DNA from: JACCTU01 sp963798985 | GTDB lineage: Bacteria > Actinomycetota > Thermoleophilia > Gaiellales > Gaiellaceae | NCBI GenBank assembly: GCA_963798985.1 | Contig: CAWCVL010000005.1 | Span: 62,001-126,000, forward strand | DNA length: 64,000 bases | Reading direction: 5' to 3' | Shown: positions 42,839-52,288 of the stretch, one piece after another | How the letters are laid out: the number at the start of each line of letters is the position of its first letter | Numbering within the stretch: the first letter of the stretch is position 1 | Notes under the pieces: generated by a model | Databases searched by the model: none | What the model was told of the DNA's origin: nothing | Seen by the model: the letters and a program-made list of their open reading frames with translations, nothing else | Program-made: the position numbers and the translations under genes

Positions 42839-43522
42839 CTAATCGTCGCCGAAGAAGACGAGCACGTAGTAGAGAAGCTGCGAGAGCGCGGCGAGCGCGC
42901 CGGCGACGTACGTCAGCGCGGCGGCGCTCAACACCTTCTGCACGCCTCCGAGCTCGGTCGTGCCGACGAGCCCGAGCGTACGCAGCTGCCCGGACGCGCG
43001 ACGCGAAGCGTTGAACTCGACCGGCAGTGTGACGACGTGGAAGAGCACGGCGACCGCGTACAGCACGAGTGCGACCGCGACGAGTCCGAGCACCTGCAAG
43101 AACGCCCCCGCGAGCAGGAGCCAGATCCACGCGTTCGACGCGAACGCAACGGCGGGGTACATCGCGGAGCGAATCTTCAACGGGACGTAGCCGGACGCGT
43201 GCTGGAGCGCGTGGCCCGTCTCGTGCGCAGCAACCGCCGCTGCGGCGACCGTGGCGGGCTCGTACACCGGCGCCGAGAGGAAGAGCGCGCGCTTGCGCGG
43301 GTCGTAGTGGTCGGAGAGCGCCCCGCCCGGGGACTGCTCGACCGGGACGTCGTGCAGCCCGTTGCGGTCGAGGATCTCCCGCGCGACCGCGGCGCCCGTC
43401 AGGCCGCTCGAGAGCGGGACGTTCGAGAAGCGTGCAAACGTGCGCTTGAGCCACACCTGCACCAGAATCCCGATGACGAGCGGCGGAACGAGGAAGAGCA
43501 GATAGAAGCCGAAGCCGTCCAC
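42839..43522 (-). CDS. Zinc metallopeptidase, YugP-like membrane protein
   Basis: 227 residues from a GTG at 43522. An N-terminal membrane helix (FYLLFLVPPLVIGILVQVWL) is followed by SSGLTGAAVAREILDRNGLH and LSDHYDPRKRALFLSAPVY. The zinc motif is VAAAAVAAHETGHALQHASG (HExxH). Three more hydrophobic segments end the protein (LLLAGAFLQVLGLVAVALVL and others). This is the DUF2341/YugP-type 'zinc metallopeptidase' family. Substrates are unknown. A 13-base gap from the upstream gene suggests co-transcription. Confidence 0.9.
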   Translation of the reverse strand: MDGFGFYLLFLVPPLVIGILVQVWLKRTFARFSNVPLSSGLTGAAVAREILDRNGLHDVPVEQSPGGALSDHYDPRKRALFLSAPVYEPATVAAAAVAAHETGHALQHASGYVPLKIRSAMYPAVAFASNAWIWLLLAGAFLQVLGLVAVALVLYAVAVLFHVVTLPVEFNASRRASGQLRTLGLVGTTELGGVQKVLSAAALTYVAGALAALSQLLYYVLVFFGDD

Positions 43523-43535
43523 GACGTCCCCGATT

Positions 43536-44144
43536 CTACCCGGGGAGGAGCGGCGAAGAGAGCTCCGCACGGAGTCCGCGAGCCGCTCCGAGTGCCCTGA
43601 GCACGAGCACCGTGTCGGCGACCGCGACGTCCTCGAGATAGTCCGTGCGCGTCTCGAACGAGTCGAGCACGCGCTCGAGCGCCTCGACGTAAGCGACCGC
43701 GTCGGTACGGGCGATCGCGGCCAGCGCGTCCCCGACGTCGGCCGGGAAGCCGTCGGCCGTGCGGATCGCGTCGGCGTGCACACGAGCCTGCTCGTCCTCG
43801 CCGAGCACGAGGTGTGCGAGCGCGGCGGCGTAACGGCCGACCGGCGTTTCCGCGTCGTCCGCACCCGCCTCGAGCGCCCAGCGCGCCTCGGTCTCCGCCG
43901 GCTCGCCCGCGAGCAGCCGCGCCTTCATCGCAGCGATCGGCCGGCCCCACGAGTCGGGTCTTGCGTCGGCCCAGCTCTCGCGATAGGCCGACACGGCGCG
44001 CTCCAGCCACGTGCGTGCCGCCTCGCGGTCGCCGAGCATCAGTTGCGCGAGACCCGCGCCGTACGCCGCATTCGCCGTGAGGACGGGTCCCTGGGCCTTC
44101 ACGGAGCGCTCCTCCTGCCGCCTTGCCACGCCGGCCCAATCCAC
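43536..44144 (-). CDS. Hypothetical TPR-like cytoplasmic protein
   Basis: 202 residues from a GTG at 44144. The sequence is all-helical with TPR-like spacing (GAGLAQLMLGDREAARTWLE, RYAAALAHLVLGEDEQARVH, VYALAYVEALERVLDSFE-type helices). I recognise no enzyme motif. It probably shares a transcript with the YugP-like gene 13 bases downstream and is divergent from the beta-oxidation gene, with only 23 bases between starts. Confidence 0.7.
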   Translation of the reverse strand: MDWAGVARRQEERSVKAQGPVLTANAAYGAGLAQLMLGDREAARTWLERAVSAYRESWADARPDSWGRPIAAMKARLLAGEPAETEARWALEAGADDAETPVGRYAAALAHLVLGEDEQARVHADAIRTADGFPADVGDALAAIARTDAVAYVEALERVLDSFETRTDYLEDVAVADTVLVLRALGAARGLRAELSSPLLPG

Positions 44145-44167
44145 GAGCGGAGTCTAGGCTTGCCGGC

Positions 44168-46045
44168 GTGGCCACCGAGTTCGAGCTCCGGCGTGTCGAC
44201 GACCTTGCGATCGTCACCATCGACAACGGCGAGCACTGGACGAAGCCGTGCACCTTCGGGCGCCATGCGCTCGAGTCGCTCGGCCGAACGCTCGACGAGC
44301 TCGAGTCGGAGGATTGGGCGGGCCTCGTGTTGACGGGCAAGCCGAACGGCTTCGCGGTCGGCGCCGACATCGACGCGTTTCCGAACGTGACGCCCGAGCT
44401 CGCGCGCGAAGGCTCTCGCGCGGGGCACGACCTCTTCCTCAGGCTCCGGAACCTGCCGTTCCCGACGCTCGCCGCGATCAGCGGCGCGGCGCTCGGCGGC
44501 GGGCTCGAGATCGCACTCCACTGCGACCACCGCACCATCGCGCGCTCGGTGCGCCACGTTGGCACGCCGGAGGTCTTCCTCGGTCTCTTCCCCGCCTGGG
44601 GCGGCACACAGTTGCTGCCGCGGCTCGTCGGCGCCGAGGCCGCGGTGAAGGTGGTCGTCGCGAACCCCCTGCGCCAGAACCGGATGCTCGACGCCCAGAA
44701 GGCACTCGAGCTCGGCCTGGTGGACGCGGTCTTCGACGACCCGGAGTTTCTCGACCAGTCGATCGCCTATCTCCGGAGCGCGCCTGCGCAGCGCGAAGGG
44801 GCCGACCTCTCGAGCGCGGCGGAGGTCGTCCGACGCGCGCGCGGTGAGCTCCTCGGCCCCGCACTCGCCCCTCGCGTCGCACTCGACCTGATCGCGGGAG
44901 CGGCGGAGTGGTCGCTCGAGGAGGGGTATCGCGCCGAGGAAGACGCGATCGCAGGTCTGCTGCCCGAACCGCAGGCGCAGAACTCGATCTACGCGTTCAA
45001 CCTCGTCGAGCGACGCCAGAAGAAGGGCATCGGCGTTCCTGACGCCGAGCCGCGCAGCGTCGAGAAGGTCGGCATCGTCGGCGGCGGTTTGATGGCACGA
45101 CAGCTCGCAACGTTGTTCGTGAAGCGACTCGAGGTTCCGCTCGTCCTCCGCGACCTGACGGCCGAGCTCGTCGACGCCGCGCTCGCGGACGTCCGTGATG
45201 CGGTCGGCACGACGCTCGTCTCCGGCACAACCGGTTGGGACGGCTTCGAGGACTGCGACCTCGTCCTCGAGGCGGTCGTCGAGGAGCTCGCGGTCAAGCA
45301 GGATGTCTTCGCGACGCTCCGGAAGGTCGCGCCAAACGCGATCCTCGCGTCGAACACGTCGTCGCTGTCGCTCGCAGAGATGGGTGCCGACGTCGGGCTG
45401 CACTTCTTCAACCCGGTCGCCGTGTTGCCGCTCGTCGAGATCGTGCGCCACGACGACACATCGGACGAGGCGCTCGCGACCGCGTGGGACGTCTGCAAGC
45501 AGTTGGGCAAGCGCGGCGTCGTGACGAAGGACGCGCCGGGCTTCGTCGTCAACCGCGTGCTGACACGCATGACAAGCGTCCTGATGGACTCGCTCGAGCA
45601 CGGAAACACCACCGAGGAGACGGACGAGGCGATCGTCGAGCTCGGGATGCCGATGGCACCGTCCGTCCTGCTGCAGCTCGTCGGCCCGCGTGTCGCGAAC
45701 CATGTGCTCGAGACGATGCACGAGGCCTATCCGGACCGGTTCCCGCTCTCGCCGACGCTCGCGAACTTCGCCGACGGAAAGGACGAAGTCGTCGTCCTCG
45801 GGAACCGCCCCCGCACGCCCGAGCAGATCACCGAGGCGGTCCTCGAAGCGCTGGCCGACGAGATCGAGCGGCTCCTCGACGAAGGCGTAGTGGGCTCCGC
45901 GCAAGACGTGGACACGTGCCTGCTCCTCGGCGCGGGCTGGCCGTTCTTCCTCGGCGGGATCACCCCGCACCTCGACCGGACCGGCGTCTCCGAGCGCGTG
46001 CTCGGCAGGCGGCTGGCGGACGCCGGCGCGGCCGCTCCGGCCTAG
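44168..46045 (+). CDS. Enoyl-CoA hydratase / 3-hydroxyacyl-CoA dehydrogenase fusion (FadB/FadJ-like)
   Basis: 625 residues from a GTG at 44168. The crotonase domain (1-250) has GLVLTGKPNGFAVGADIDAF, AISGAALGGGLEIALHCDHR (oxyanion hole) and GTPEVFLGLFPAWGGTQLLP with a catalytic Glu. The dehydrogenase part starts KVGIVGGGLMARQLATLFVK (NAD-binding) and has the catalytic His in ADVGLHFFNPVAVLPLVEIV. It then has KDAPGFVVNRVLTRMTSVLM. It carries out hydration and oxidation steps of fatty-acid beta-oxidation. It is a little shorter than the usual 700 residues. A strong hairpin follows the stop. Confidence 0.94.
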   Translation: MATEFELRRVDDLAIVTIDNGEHWTKPCTFGRHALESLGRTLDELESEDWAGLVLTGKPNGFAVGADIDAFPNVTPELAREGSRAGHDLFLRLRNLPFPTLAAISGAALGGGLEIALHCDHRTIARSVRHVGTPEVFLGLFPAWGGTQLLPRLVGAEAAVKVVVANPLRQNRMLDAQKALELGLVDAVFDDPEFLDQSIAYLRSAPAQREGADLSSAAEVVRRARGELLGPALAPRVALDLIAGAAEWSLEEGYRAEEDAIAGLLPEPQAQNSIYAFNLVERRQKKGIGVPDAEPRSVEKVGIVGGGLMARQLATLFVKRLEVPLVLRDLTAELVDAALADVRDAVGTTLVSGTTGWDGFEDCDLVLEAVVEELAVKQDVFATLRKVAPNAILASNTSSLSLAEMGADVGLHFFNPVAVLPLVEIVRHDDTSDEALATAWDVCKQLGKRGVVTKDAPGFVVNRVLTRMTSVLMDSLEHGNTTEETDEAIVELGMPMAPSVLLQLVGPRVANHVLETMHEAYPDRFPLSPTLANFADGKDEVVVLGNRPRTPEQITEAVLEALADEIERLLDEGVVGSAQDVDTCLLLGAGWPFFLGGITPHLDRTGVSERVLGRRLADAGAAAPA

Positions 46046-46080
46046 GAGGGCTTGGCGGGACAGGCCCGCCAAGCCCTCCT
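46044..46080 (+). terminator. Perfect 16-bp hairpin after beta-oxidation gene
   Basis: AGGAGGGCTTGGCGGG (46044-46059) and CCCGCCAAGCCCTCCT (46065-46080) are exact inverse complements with loop ACAGG. The stem starts inside the stop codon TAG. No U-tract follows, but the length and position support termination. Confidence 0.7.
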
Positions 46081-46159
46081 AACCCCAGAAGGTCCACAGG
46101 ATCGTCTATGCTGTGACTGCGTCGCCCGAGTCGGGGTCAAGACCGGGCCGCACCTTGTG

Positions 46160-48682
46160 ATGGAAGCTGCAGCGCGCATTGGCGCTGCCACCGTGGCAAC
46201 GACGACCGATCACTTCATCGATTCGCCGCTGGCGGGCGAGGCGCTCGCCGAAGCGGCGCGGAAGGCCCAAGACTGGGCGGGCGAAGCGTTCCTGCACACG
46301 GACGAGGACGCCGAAGAAGTGCTCGCGCCCGGCACCGCGCGCCGGCGCGCGCTCGACGACGCGTTGACCGAGATCGGCGACGGCCTACGCACCCCCTCGT
46401 ACCCATGGAAGGTCAAGTACGGCCTGATGCTCGGCCTCGAGCGCGTGCTCGTCGAGACGCGACCGAAGCTCGCCTCGGGCAAGACAGAGCTGCGCCGACA
46501 TCAGATCGACGCGCTCGCAGGCATGCTCACCGAGCTCCTGCACGCGAACCAGCGCGAGCGAGAGACCGAGAACGGCAACGGCAACGGGCACGCGGCGGTC
46601 GTGGAGGTCACCGACGCGCTCGAGGAGGAGCCGGAGGACGAGCTCGGCCTGCTCGAGCGCGAGCCCGACGAGGACACCGACGAGGACGTCTACGCGGGGC
46701 CGGATCCCGGCGCGGCTCGCCGCTTCCGCTTCCGCCACCCGACCGCGTCCGGCAAGACCATCGCCGCCGCGGGCTTCGTCGAGGCCGCGCGCACGCTCGG
46801 CGTCCTGATCCTCACGCACCGCCGCCTGCTCGTCCAGCAGTTCAACCGCGACCTCACCGAGGAGGGCTACGGCGATCGCTTCACCGACGCGATCATGCGC
46901 GACCAGAAGCCGCCGCGCGAGAACCCGATCACGATCCAGACCTACGCGTGGTTCGCGCGGCACCACGACGAGATCTCGCGTGACGCGTACCACCTCGTGA
47001 TCGCCGACGAGGCGCACACGGCACTCGGAGAGAAGACGTCGCTCGCGATCCGCTCCTACCACGAGCCGCTCTACATCGGCATGACCGCGACCGAGCAGCT
47101 GATCGCGAAGCAGGTCTCGGATGTGTTCCCGGCTTCGGTCGACGACCTGCCGCTCGCCGAGGCTGCGCGGCGCGGCTTGATCGCACCGCTCCGCAGCCTG
47201 CGCGTGCCGCCTGTCGCGGCGATCAACAACGTGCCGATCATCGGCGGCGACTTCGACCAGGAAGAGCTCGCGAAAGCGCTCGACCACCAGGCGCTCAACC
47301 TCGCCGCCGCGTCCCTCTACCGTGATCGCTTCGACAACACGCCGGGGATCGTCTACGCGGCGGGCGTCGACCATGCGTACAACCTCGCGCAAGAGTTCCG
47401 TGCGGTCGGGATCAAGGCGGAGGCCGTCTCGGGACGGACGCCGCCGGTGAAGCTCGCGGAGACGCTCGGCGCATACGAGCGCGGCGAGATCAACGTGCTG
47501 ATCAACGCGATGCTGCTCGCCGAAGGCTGGAACTCACCCCGCGCGACGATCTGCATGCACCTGGCGCCGACGGCGTCCCGTCGCGTCTACCAGCAGCGCA
47601 TCGGCCGCATCATGCGAATACACCCGCGCAAGGAAGCCGGGATCGTCGTCGACTTCGTGCCCAAGGCGGCGACGCACAACGAGCGTGTCGTGTCCTTGCA
47701 CTCGCTGCTCGACGCGGACTTCTACCGCGAGGGCGCGCGTGTCACGCCGGCCCCGCGCCGGCGAGTCCAGCGGCGGGCCAAGCGCAAGCTGACACCGGCG
47801 CCGTGGCTGGTCCCGGTCACGCCCGACGTGCGGCGCAGGCTCAGCGTGATCCAGCGCGAGTGGCAGCGGGTCGACCCGAAGTACCTGGACGACGACGAGC
47901 AGCGCTTCTGGGCCTCGATCGCCGGTAGGCAGATCCGCTTCGAGGAGCGCACGAACTTCGTCGAGAAGCTGACGGCCGGACGCGCCACGAAAGGCGCGCT
48001 CGAGCAGTTCCTCGCGACGTGCGCCGCGGAGAACCCGAACCGGCGGCTGCGTATGATGGCGCTCGCCGACCGCGTGTCGATGCCGGTCGAGCGTGCGGAC
48101 TTCGACGACCTCGTCACGCTCGTCAGCTCGGCGCCGACCTGGGAGAAGGACCGCCTGAGCGGGATCCGCACGCTGCTTCGGGCGATCGGCGAAGGCAAGG
48201 CCGACGCACCCGAGCAGATCCTCTCGCGCTGGACATGGAAGCTCGCGCGCGCGGCCCGCAAGGTCCTGGACCGGAAGGCGAGCCAGGAGTACCCCGAGGC
48301 GAAGCGACTGCTCGGCGCGCTCGCGAACTCACGCGGACACCGCCACGAGGAGAACGCCGCGAAGCTCGTCAACACCGCGCTCGAGCTTCCGAAGCCGGTC
48401 GGCGCCGCGCTGCTCGCCTCAGCGGAGGCCTACACGCCGCGGGCGACGAAGCTGCTCGACGCGGCGCGAGAGCGGCTCGGCCCGATCCAGGAGGTCGCGC
48501 TCGCCCTCGCCGAGAACCTGCCGCAGCCGAAGACGCAGCCGTCGCGCAAGCGCCGCCGGCGGCGCCGCAAGAAGAAGACGACGGACGCGGACTCGCAGCA
48601 GCAGCAGCAGCGCAGCAAACCTGCAGACGAAAAGCCCGCCGCGGCTCCGCCTGAGCCGGTCGTCGAGCAGCCCGCGGCTTAG
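46160..48682 (+). CDS. SF2 DEAD/DEAH-type helicase with acidic insertion and basic C-terminal tail
   Basis: 840 residues from the ATG at 46160; GTG 46157 is an alternative. ELRRHQIDALAGMLTELL is the Q-like motif. Motif I FRHPTASGKTIAAAGFVEAA comes about 80 residues later instead of the usual 20 or so, after an acidic linker (EEEPEDELGLLEREPDEDTD). Then II VIADEAHTALGEKTSL, III GMTATEQ, V INAMLLAEGWNSPRATICMH and VI YQQRIGRIMRIHPRKEAGIV follow. The C-terminal 300 residues are helical and end in KRRRRRRKKK plus QQQQQ, suggesting nucleic-acid binding. The lobes resemble type-III-restriction/RecG-like ATPases (ResIII). The target is unknown, and it is not in a recognisable defence cluster. Confidence 0.82.
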   Translation: MEAAARIGAATVATTTDHFIDSPLAGEALAEAARKAQDWAGEAFLHTDEDAEEVLAPGTARRRALDDALTEIGDGLRTPSYPWKVKYGLMLGLERVLVETRPKLASGKTELRRHQIDALAGMLTELLHANQRERETENGNGNGHAAVVEVTDALEEEPEDELGLLEREPDEDTDEDVYAGPDPGAARRFRFRHPTASGKTIAAAGFVEAARTLGVLILTHRRLLVQQFNRDLTEEGYGDRFTDAIMRDQKPPRENPITIQTYAWFARHHDEISRDAYHLVIADEAHTALGEKTSLAIRSYHEPLYIGMTATEQLIAKQVSDVFPASVDDLPLAEAARRGLIAPLRSLRVPPVAAINNVPIIGGDFDQEELAKALDHQALNLAAASLYRDRFDNTPGIVYAAGVDHAYNLAQEFRAVGIKAEAVSGRTPPVKLAETLGAYERGEINVLINAMLLAEGWNSPRATICMHLAPTASRRVYQQRIGRIMRIHPRKEAGIVVDFVPKAATHNERVVSLHSLLDADFYREGARVTPAPRRRVQRRAKRKLTPAPWLVPVTPDVRRRLSVIQREWQRVDPKYLDDDEQRFWASIAGRQIRFEERTNFVEKLTAGRATKGALEQFLATCAAENPNRRLRMMALADRVSMPVERADFDDLVTLVSSAPTWEKDRLSGIRTLLRAIGEGKADAPEQILSRWTWKLARAARKVLDRKASQEYPEAKRLLGALANSRGHRHEENAAKLVNTALELPKPVGAALLASAEAYTPRATKLLDAARERLGPIQEVALALAENLPQPKTQPSRKRRRRRRKKKTTDADSQQQQQRSKPADEKPAAAPPEPVVEQPAA

Positions 48683-49566
48683 CCGGCAGGCCCCTCGGGG
48701 CCGCCGTTCTCGCGCTCGCGCTCGCGCAGGTAGCGCGTCAGCTCCGCCGCGATCGCGTCGCCCGAGGGCAGGTTCTCCTCTTCCTCCTCGATCTCCTCGG
48801 TGCGCTGCTCGAGCTCCTCGACGTACGCCGCCGTCTCGGGGTCGGAGGCGACGGCCTCGCTCACCTGCAGTGCGTACGCCTCGCTCGCTTCCTCGAGCTC
48901 CGACGTGTCGATCTCCGCGTCGAGCAGCTCGCCGAGTCGGCGGCAGAGCGCGAGCGCGGCGCGCGGGCTCGGTGCGAGCGACACGTAGTGCGGCACCGCG
49001 GCCCAGAGGCTCGCTGACGGGATACCGGCTTGCTTGCACGCGTCGTGCAGCACGCCGACGATCCCGGTCGGGCCCTCGTAGCGTGACGCCTGCAGTCCGA
49101 GGCGCTCGACGAGGTCCGAGTCGCTCGCGCTCCCCGTGACCGGGGAGGGGCGCGTGTGCGGGACATCGGCGAGCAGCGACCCGAGCGTCACCACGAGCTC
49201 GACGCCGAGATCGGTTGCGAGCTCTGCGACGAGCGTCGTGAACGTGCGCCAGCGAACGTTCGGCTCGACACCGAGCAGCAGCATCGCGTCGCGGTCGGTG
49301 CCCGGAATCTCGGCGTGGTAGAAGGCGTTGTCGGGCCAGTCGATCTGCCGCGTGACACCCTCGACGAGCGAGACGTGCGGCCGCGTCGCTTGGAAGTCGA
49401 AGAACTCCTCGGGGTCGATGTCGGCGAACCTGGCCGCCTGCCAGGTGCGCGCGAGGAAGCCGGCGGCAAGCGAAGCCCCCTGGCCGCCGTCGTTCCAGCC
49501 CCGGAAGGCGGTGATGAGGACGGGGCGGCGCAAACTTGGCCGCGACGCGACGCGGAGCTCCTCCAT
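48679..49566 (-). CDS. PAC2 family protein
   Basis: 295 residues. The PAC2 (proteasome-assembly-chaperone-like) pattern is VLITAFRGWNDGGQGASLAA, PEEFFDFQATRPHVSLVEGV, MLLLGVEPNVRWRTF and LVVTLGSLLADVPHTRPSPV. The C-terminal part is strongly acidic and coiled-coil-like (EELEQRTEEIEEEEENLPSG). Bacterial members occur mainly in actinobacteria; their role is not established. It is the last gene of the selD operon, 9 bases after ctaA, and overlaps the helicase gene by 4 bases tail-to-tail. Confidence 0.9.
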   Translation of the reverse strand: MEELRVASRPSLRRPVLITAFRGWNDGGQGASLAAGFLARTWQAARFADIDPEEFFDFQATRPHVSLVEGVTRQIDWPDNAFYHAEIPGTDRDAMLLLGVEPNVRWRTFTTLVAELATDLGVELVVTLGSLLADVPHTRPSPVTGSASDSDLVERLGLQASRYEGPTGIVGVLHDACKQAGIPSASLWAAVPHYVSLAPSPRAALALCRRLGELLDAEIDTSELEEASEAYALQVSEAVASDPETAAYVEELEQRTEEIEEEEENLPSGDAIAAELTRYLRERERENGGPEGPAG

Positions 49567-49575
49567 CGCCTCAGT

Positions 49576-50499
49576 TTACGGGCGAACGCTGGAGGCGGTC
49601 GGACGCCAGAAGAGCATCACGAGCCACACCGTCGTCGCCCAGATGCCCGCGGCGAGCACGACGTGGACGAGCACGAGCCACCAGGGCAACGCGTTCCTCC
49701 ACTGAAGCTCGCCGACGACCGCCTGCGTCGCCGCGAGCGCGAGCAGGAGGTACGCCACCCGCGTCACGATCGTGGGGGCGTTCCGGCGCAGGTACAGGAC
49801 GATGCCGAGCAGGAGCACGCCGAACACGGCGGTCGCGCGCACGTGCACCCAGATCGTGTGCTCGATGTTCCCGAGCCGGTCGACGACGTCCGGGTCACCC
49901 GCGTGCGGTCCGCTCGCCGTCACGAGCGTGCCGGTAACGACGACGACGAGTGTCAGCGCGGCGAAGACGAGCCCGAGCTGCGCGAACCGTCGCGAGACGA
50001 ACGGCGCTCCGGCACCGCGATCGACACGCCAGGCCTCGATGGCCACGACGACCGCTGCGGCGAGCACCGCGATCGCAAGCAGGAAGTGCGACATCACGGC
50101 GACGGGATCGAGGTCGAGCCGGACCGTGATCAGCCCGAGCGGCGCTTGTGCGATCGTGCCGAGCGCAGCCGCCCACGCGGTTGCCTTCAGCCAGCGCGGC
50201 AGACCGCGAACGAAGTGCGAGCTCACCGCCGTCGCGAGCGAGAGCAGGATCGGAACGATGCTGACGACGCGGTTCCCGAACTCGATGAAGGAGTGGTAGC
50301 TCTGCTCCGGGAACACAGCCCCCGGAGAACAACCGGGCCAGCCCTCGCAGCCGAGGCCCGAGCCCGTGAGCCGCACGGTCGCGCCGGACGCGATGATCAC
50401 GTACAGCGAGATCGCCGACGCGAGCGCGAGCTTCCGGAAGAACTGCGTCGAGACCTCGAGCGAGCGCGAGCGAGCGCCGACCTGCACCTCGGCGTCCAT
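49576..50499 (-). CDS. ctaA: Heme A synthase / COX15-CtaA family
   Basis: 307 residues with about eight membrane helices. The first extracytoplasmic loop has LTGSGLGCEGWPGCSPGAVF with the family's Gly-rich WP-C motif and a Cys pair. FIEFGNRVVSIV has the conserved Glu. Heme-ligand histidines fit MSHFLLAIAVLA, IEHTIWVHVRATAVFG and LVLVHVVLAAGIWATTVW. It oxidises heme O to heme A for cytochrome c oxidase. No ctaB or oxidase subunits are in the window. It lies between apgM and the PAC2 gene with 9-base gaps. Confidence 0.9.
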   Translation of the reverse strand: MDAEVQVGARSRSLEVSTQFFRKLALASAISLYVIIASGATVRLTGSGLGCEGWPGCSPGAVFPEQSYHSFIEFGNRVVSIVPILLSLATAVSSHFVRGLPRWLKATAWAAALGTIAQAPLGLITVRLDLDPVAVMSHFLLAIAVLAAAVVVAIEAWRVDRGAGAPFVSRRFAQLGLVFAALTLVVVVTGTLVTASGPHAGDPDVVDRLGNIEHTIWVHVRATAVFGVLLLGIVLYLRRNAPTIVTRVAYLLLALAATQAVVGELQWRNALPWWLVLVHVVLAAGIWATTVWLVMLFWRPTASSVRP

Positions 50500-50508
50500 G
50501 GGTCGAGC

Positions 50509-51757
50509 CTAGTCGAGTGGATCGAGCACGGCGGGGTACCCGTCGGCGCCGTCGTAGGGCGTGGGACGGGAGCCCAGAAAGAGCGGCCGGTCGGCGGCGT
50601 TCAGGAGCACCGGCATCAGGTCCGGACCTCGCAGGTGGCCGAGGATGCCCCGGGCGCAGGTGTCCTCGCCGAACTCGCTCACGTCGTCGGCCCGCACGCC
50701 GGGCCCTGCCACGACGAGCGGCACGGGATCACCCGAGTGGATCACGTCGGGGGAAGCCGGCGTCGCGTGGTCGCCGGTCAGGCAGACGATCGCTCGGTCG
50801 ACAGGGAGCTCGCCGAAGACCTCGTCGAGCTGCTCGATCGTCGCCTGCTTCACGCGGGGGTCCTTCGTGTGCCCTGCCGCGTCGGTCGTCTTCTGGTGGA
50901 TGAAGACGAACGTCTCGCCGCGGTCGAGCCGTGTGCGCACGTGCGCGAGTCGCCGGCGCAGGTCGTCGACCGGGTCGTCGGTCTCCGGCTCGACGACCGG
51001 GTCGAGGCCGACGTAGGCGCCGAGCCCCCGTAGGAACGCCGACTCGCCGACGAACGTCCCACCGACGCCGTGACGCTCGAGAAACGACGGAACGCGCGTC
51101 GGTCGCCCCCACCACTTGAGCGTGATCACGTTGAACCGCTCACCCTCGAGGCGGCGCATCACCTCGCGCGTCCATTCCTCCGCCGCGCGTGCCGTGCGCT
51201 CCGCCTCGGGCACGAGCGCCTGCGGCCGGAGCACCGGATGCCGGTCGCGGAAGAACGCATCGCTGTCGGTCACGCGAGGGTCGGCGCCACCGGAGACGCG
51301 CAGCACCGCCTCGCCGCGCCAGACGTGCGTCAGCGAGAAGCGTCAGCCCGTCGACCTCGAGCTCCGCGCAGCGCTCGACGAGGCGCTCGGCTTCCTCCGC
51401 GTCGCGCTCGGGATCCGGGCGGCCGGTCAGCCACCAGCCGCCGTCGCGCCGCTCGGCCGGGCGCAGCGCGGCGTACGCGAAGACGTGCTCGGGATCGACC
51501 TCCTGCCCGCGGCCCACCGCCTCGAACACCGCGCGGCCCGGGAACTCGTCGGGGCGATAGCCGAGCATCGACCAGTGCGCGACCTCCGAGGACGGCGCCC
51601 GTCCCGGCCCGACCGCGTACAGGACCCCGCACGACGCGCGCGCGCAGAGCGCGTCGAGGTTCGGCGTCCGCGCGGCCTCGTTCCCGGTCCGGCCGCCGAG
51701 GACGTCGTGCGCGCGGTCGCCGAGCCCGTCCAGCAGGACGACGACGATCGGGTACAT
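50509..51757 (-). CDS. apgM: 2,3-bisphosphoglycerate-independent phosphoglycerate mutase, archaeal type (frameshifted)
   Basis: The N-terminus VVVLLDGLGDRAHDVLGGRT has the metal-binding Asp of the alkaline-phosphatase superfamily. NEAARTPNLDALCARASCG and PSSEVAHWSMLGYRPDEFPG are typical of archaeal-type iPGM. Near 51340 the frame shifts, and the continuation FSLTHVWRGEAVLRVSGGAD in the next frame is as expected. FVFIHQKTTDAAGHTKDP and IVCLTGDHATPASPDVIHSG give the remaining metal ligands. It interconverts 3- and 2-phosphoglycerate in glycolysis. The start ATG directly follows the TAG of nadM. About 415 residues when repaired. Confidence 0.87.
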
Positions 51758-52288
51758 CTAGACCGGGACGCGCTCCAGCGACCGGATCACTCGCGCGACG
51801 CCGGGAGGAACGAGCGACTGCCAGTCGCCGCCGTCACGGAGCGCAGCGCGCACGGTCGCGCCCGAGACGCCCTTCTCGACTCCCTCGTCGAGCACGACGA
51901 CGTCGTAGCCGGCAGCGCGCAGGCGGTCGAGCTTCGTTCCGCCCCAGTCCGAGAAGAGCCGGATGTACTGCGTCACGCCGTCGGGCACGTACGCGGGCCA
52001 GAGCTCCGGCTCGTTGACGGGGAAGGGAATGACATGCACGCGCGCGAGGTCGAGCCCGAGGTCGGCGGCAGCGGCCTCGACCATCAGCAGCCGCTCGACG
52101 TACGACCACGGGTTCGACTCGGGGAGGTGCCGCAGCGGGTCGGAGGGCTCGGGCTTGATCCGCGCCGGGTCCGGGTTCGTGATCCCGACGAACACCTCGG
52201 GCGAGCGTTCTGCGGCGCCCGCGAGGTACTCGAGGTGGCCGTTGTGGAACGGCTGGAACCGGCCGTGGATCATCCCGCGGCCGGTCAA
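51758..52288 (-). CDS. nadM: Nicotinamide-nucleotide adenylyltransferase-like protein
   Basis: About 176 residues. GMIHGRFQPFHNGHLEYLAG contains the nucleotidyltransferase H-x-G-H motif. VFVGITNPDPARI and the C-terminal GVEKGVSGATVRAALRDG (the S-x-T-x-R/K counterpart) fit the archaeal-type NadM/NMNAT group. It would make NAD from NMN and ATP. The TTG at 52288 overlaps the selD stop (TTGA), the same coupling seen at 15055 and 39803; ATG 52273 is an alternative start. Other short nucleotidyltransferases are possible. Confidence 0.82.
   Translation of the reverse strand: MTGRGMIHGRFQPFHNGHLEYLAGAAERSPEVFVGITNPDPARIKPEPSDPLRHLPESNPWSYVERLLMVEAAAADLGLDLARVHVIPFPVNEPELWPAYVPDGVTQYIRLFSDWGGTKLDRLRAAGYDVVVLDEGVEKGVSGATVRAALRDGGDWQSLVPPGVARVIRSLERVPV

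Noticed and set aside
46160..49566. Phage-defence island around the SF2 helicase
   Set aside because: Neighbours are beta-oxidation and a PAC2/ctaA/selD housekeeping operon. No nuclease, methylase, toxin or integrase is present.
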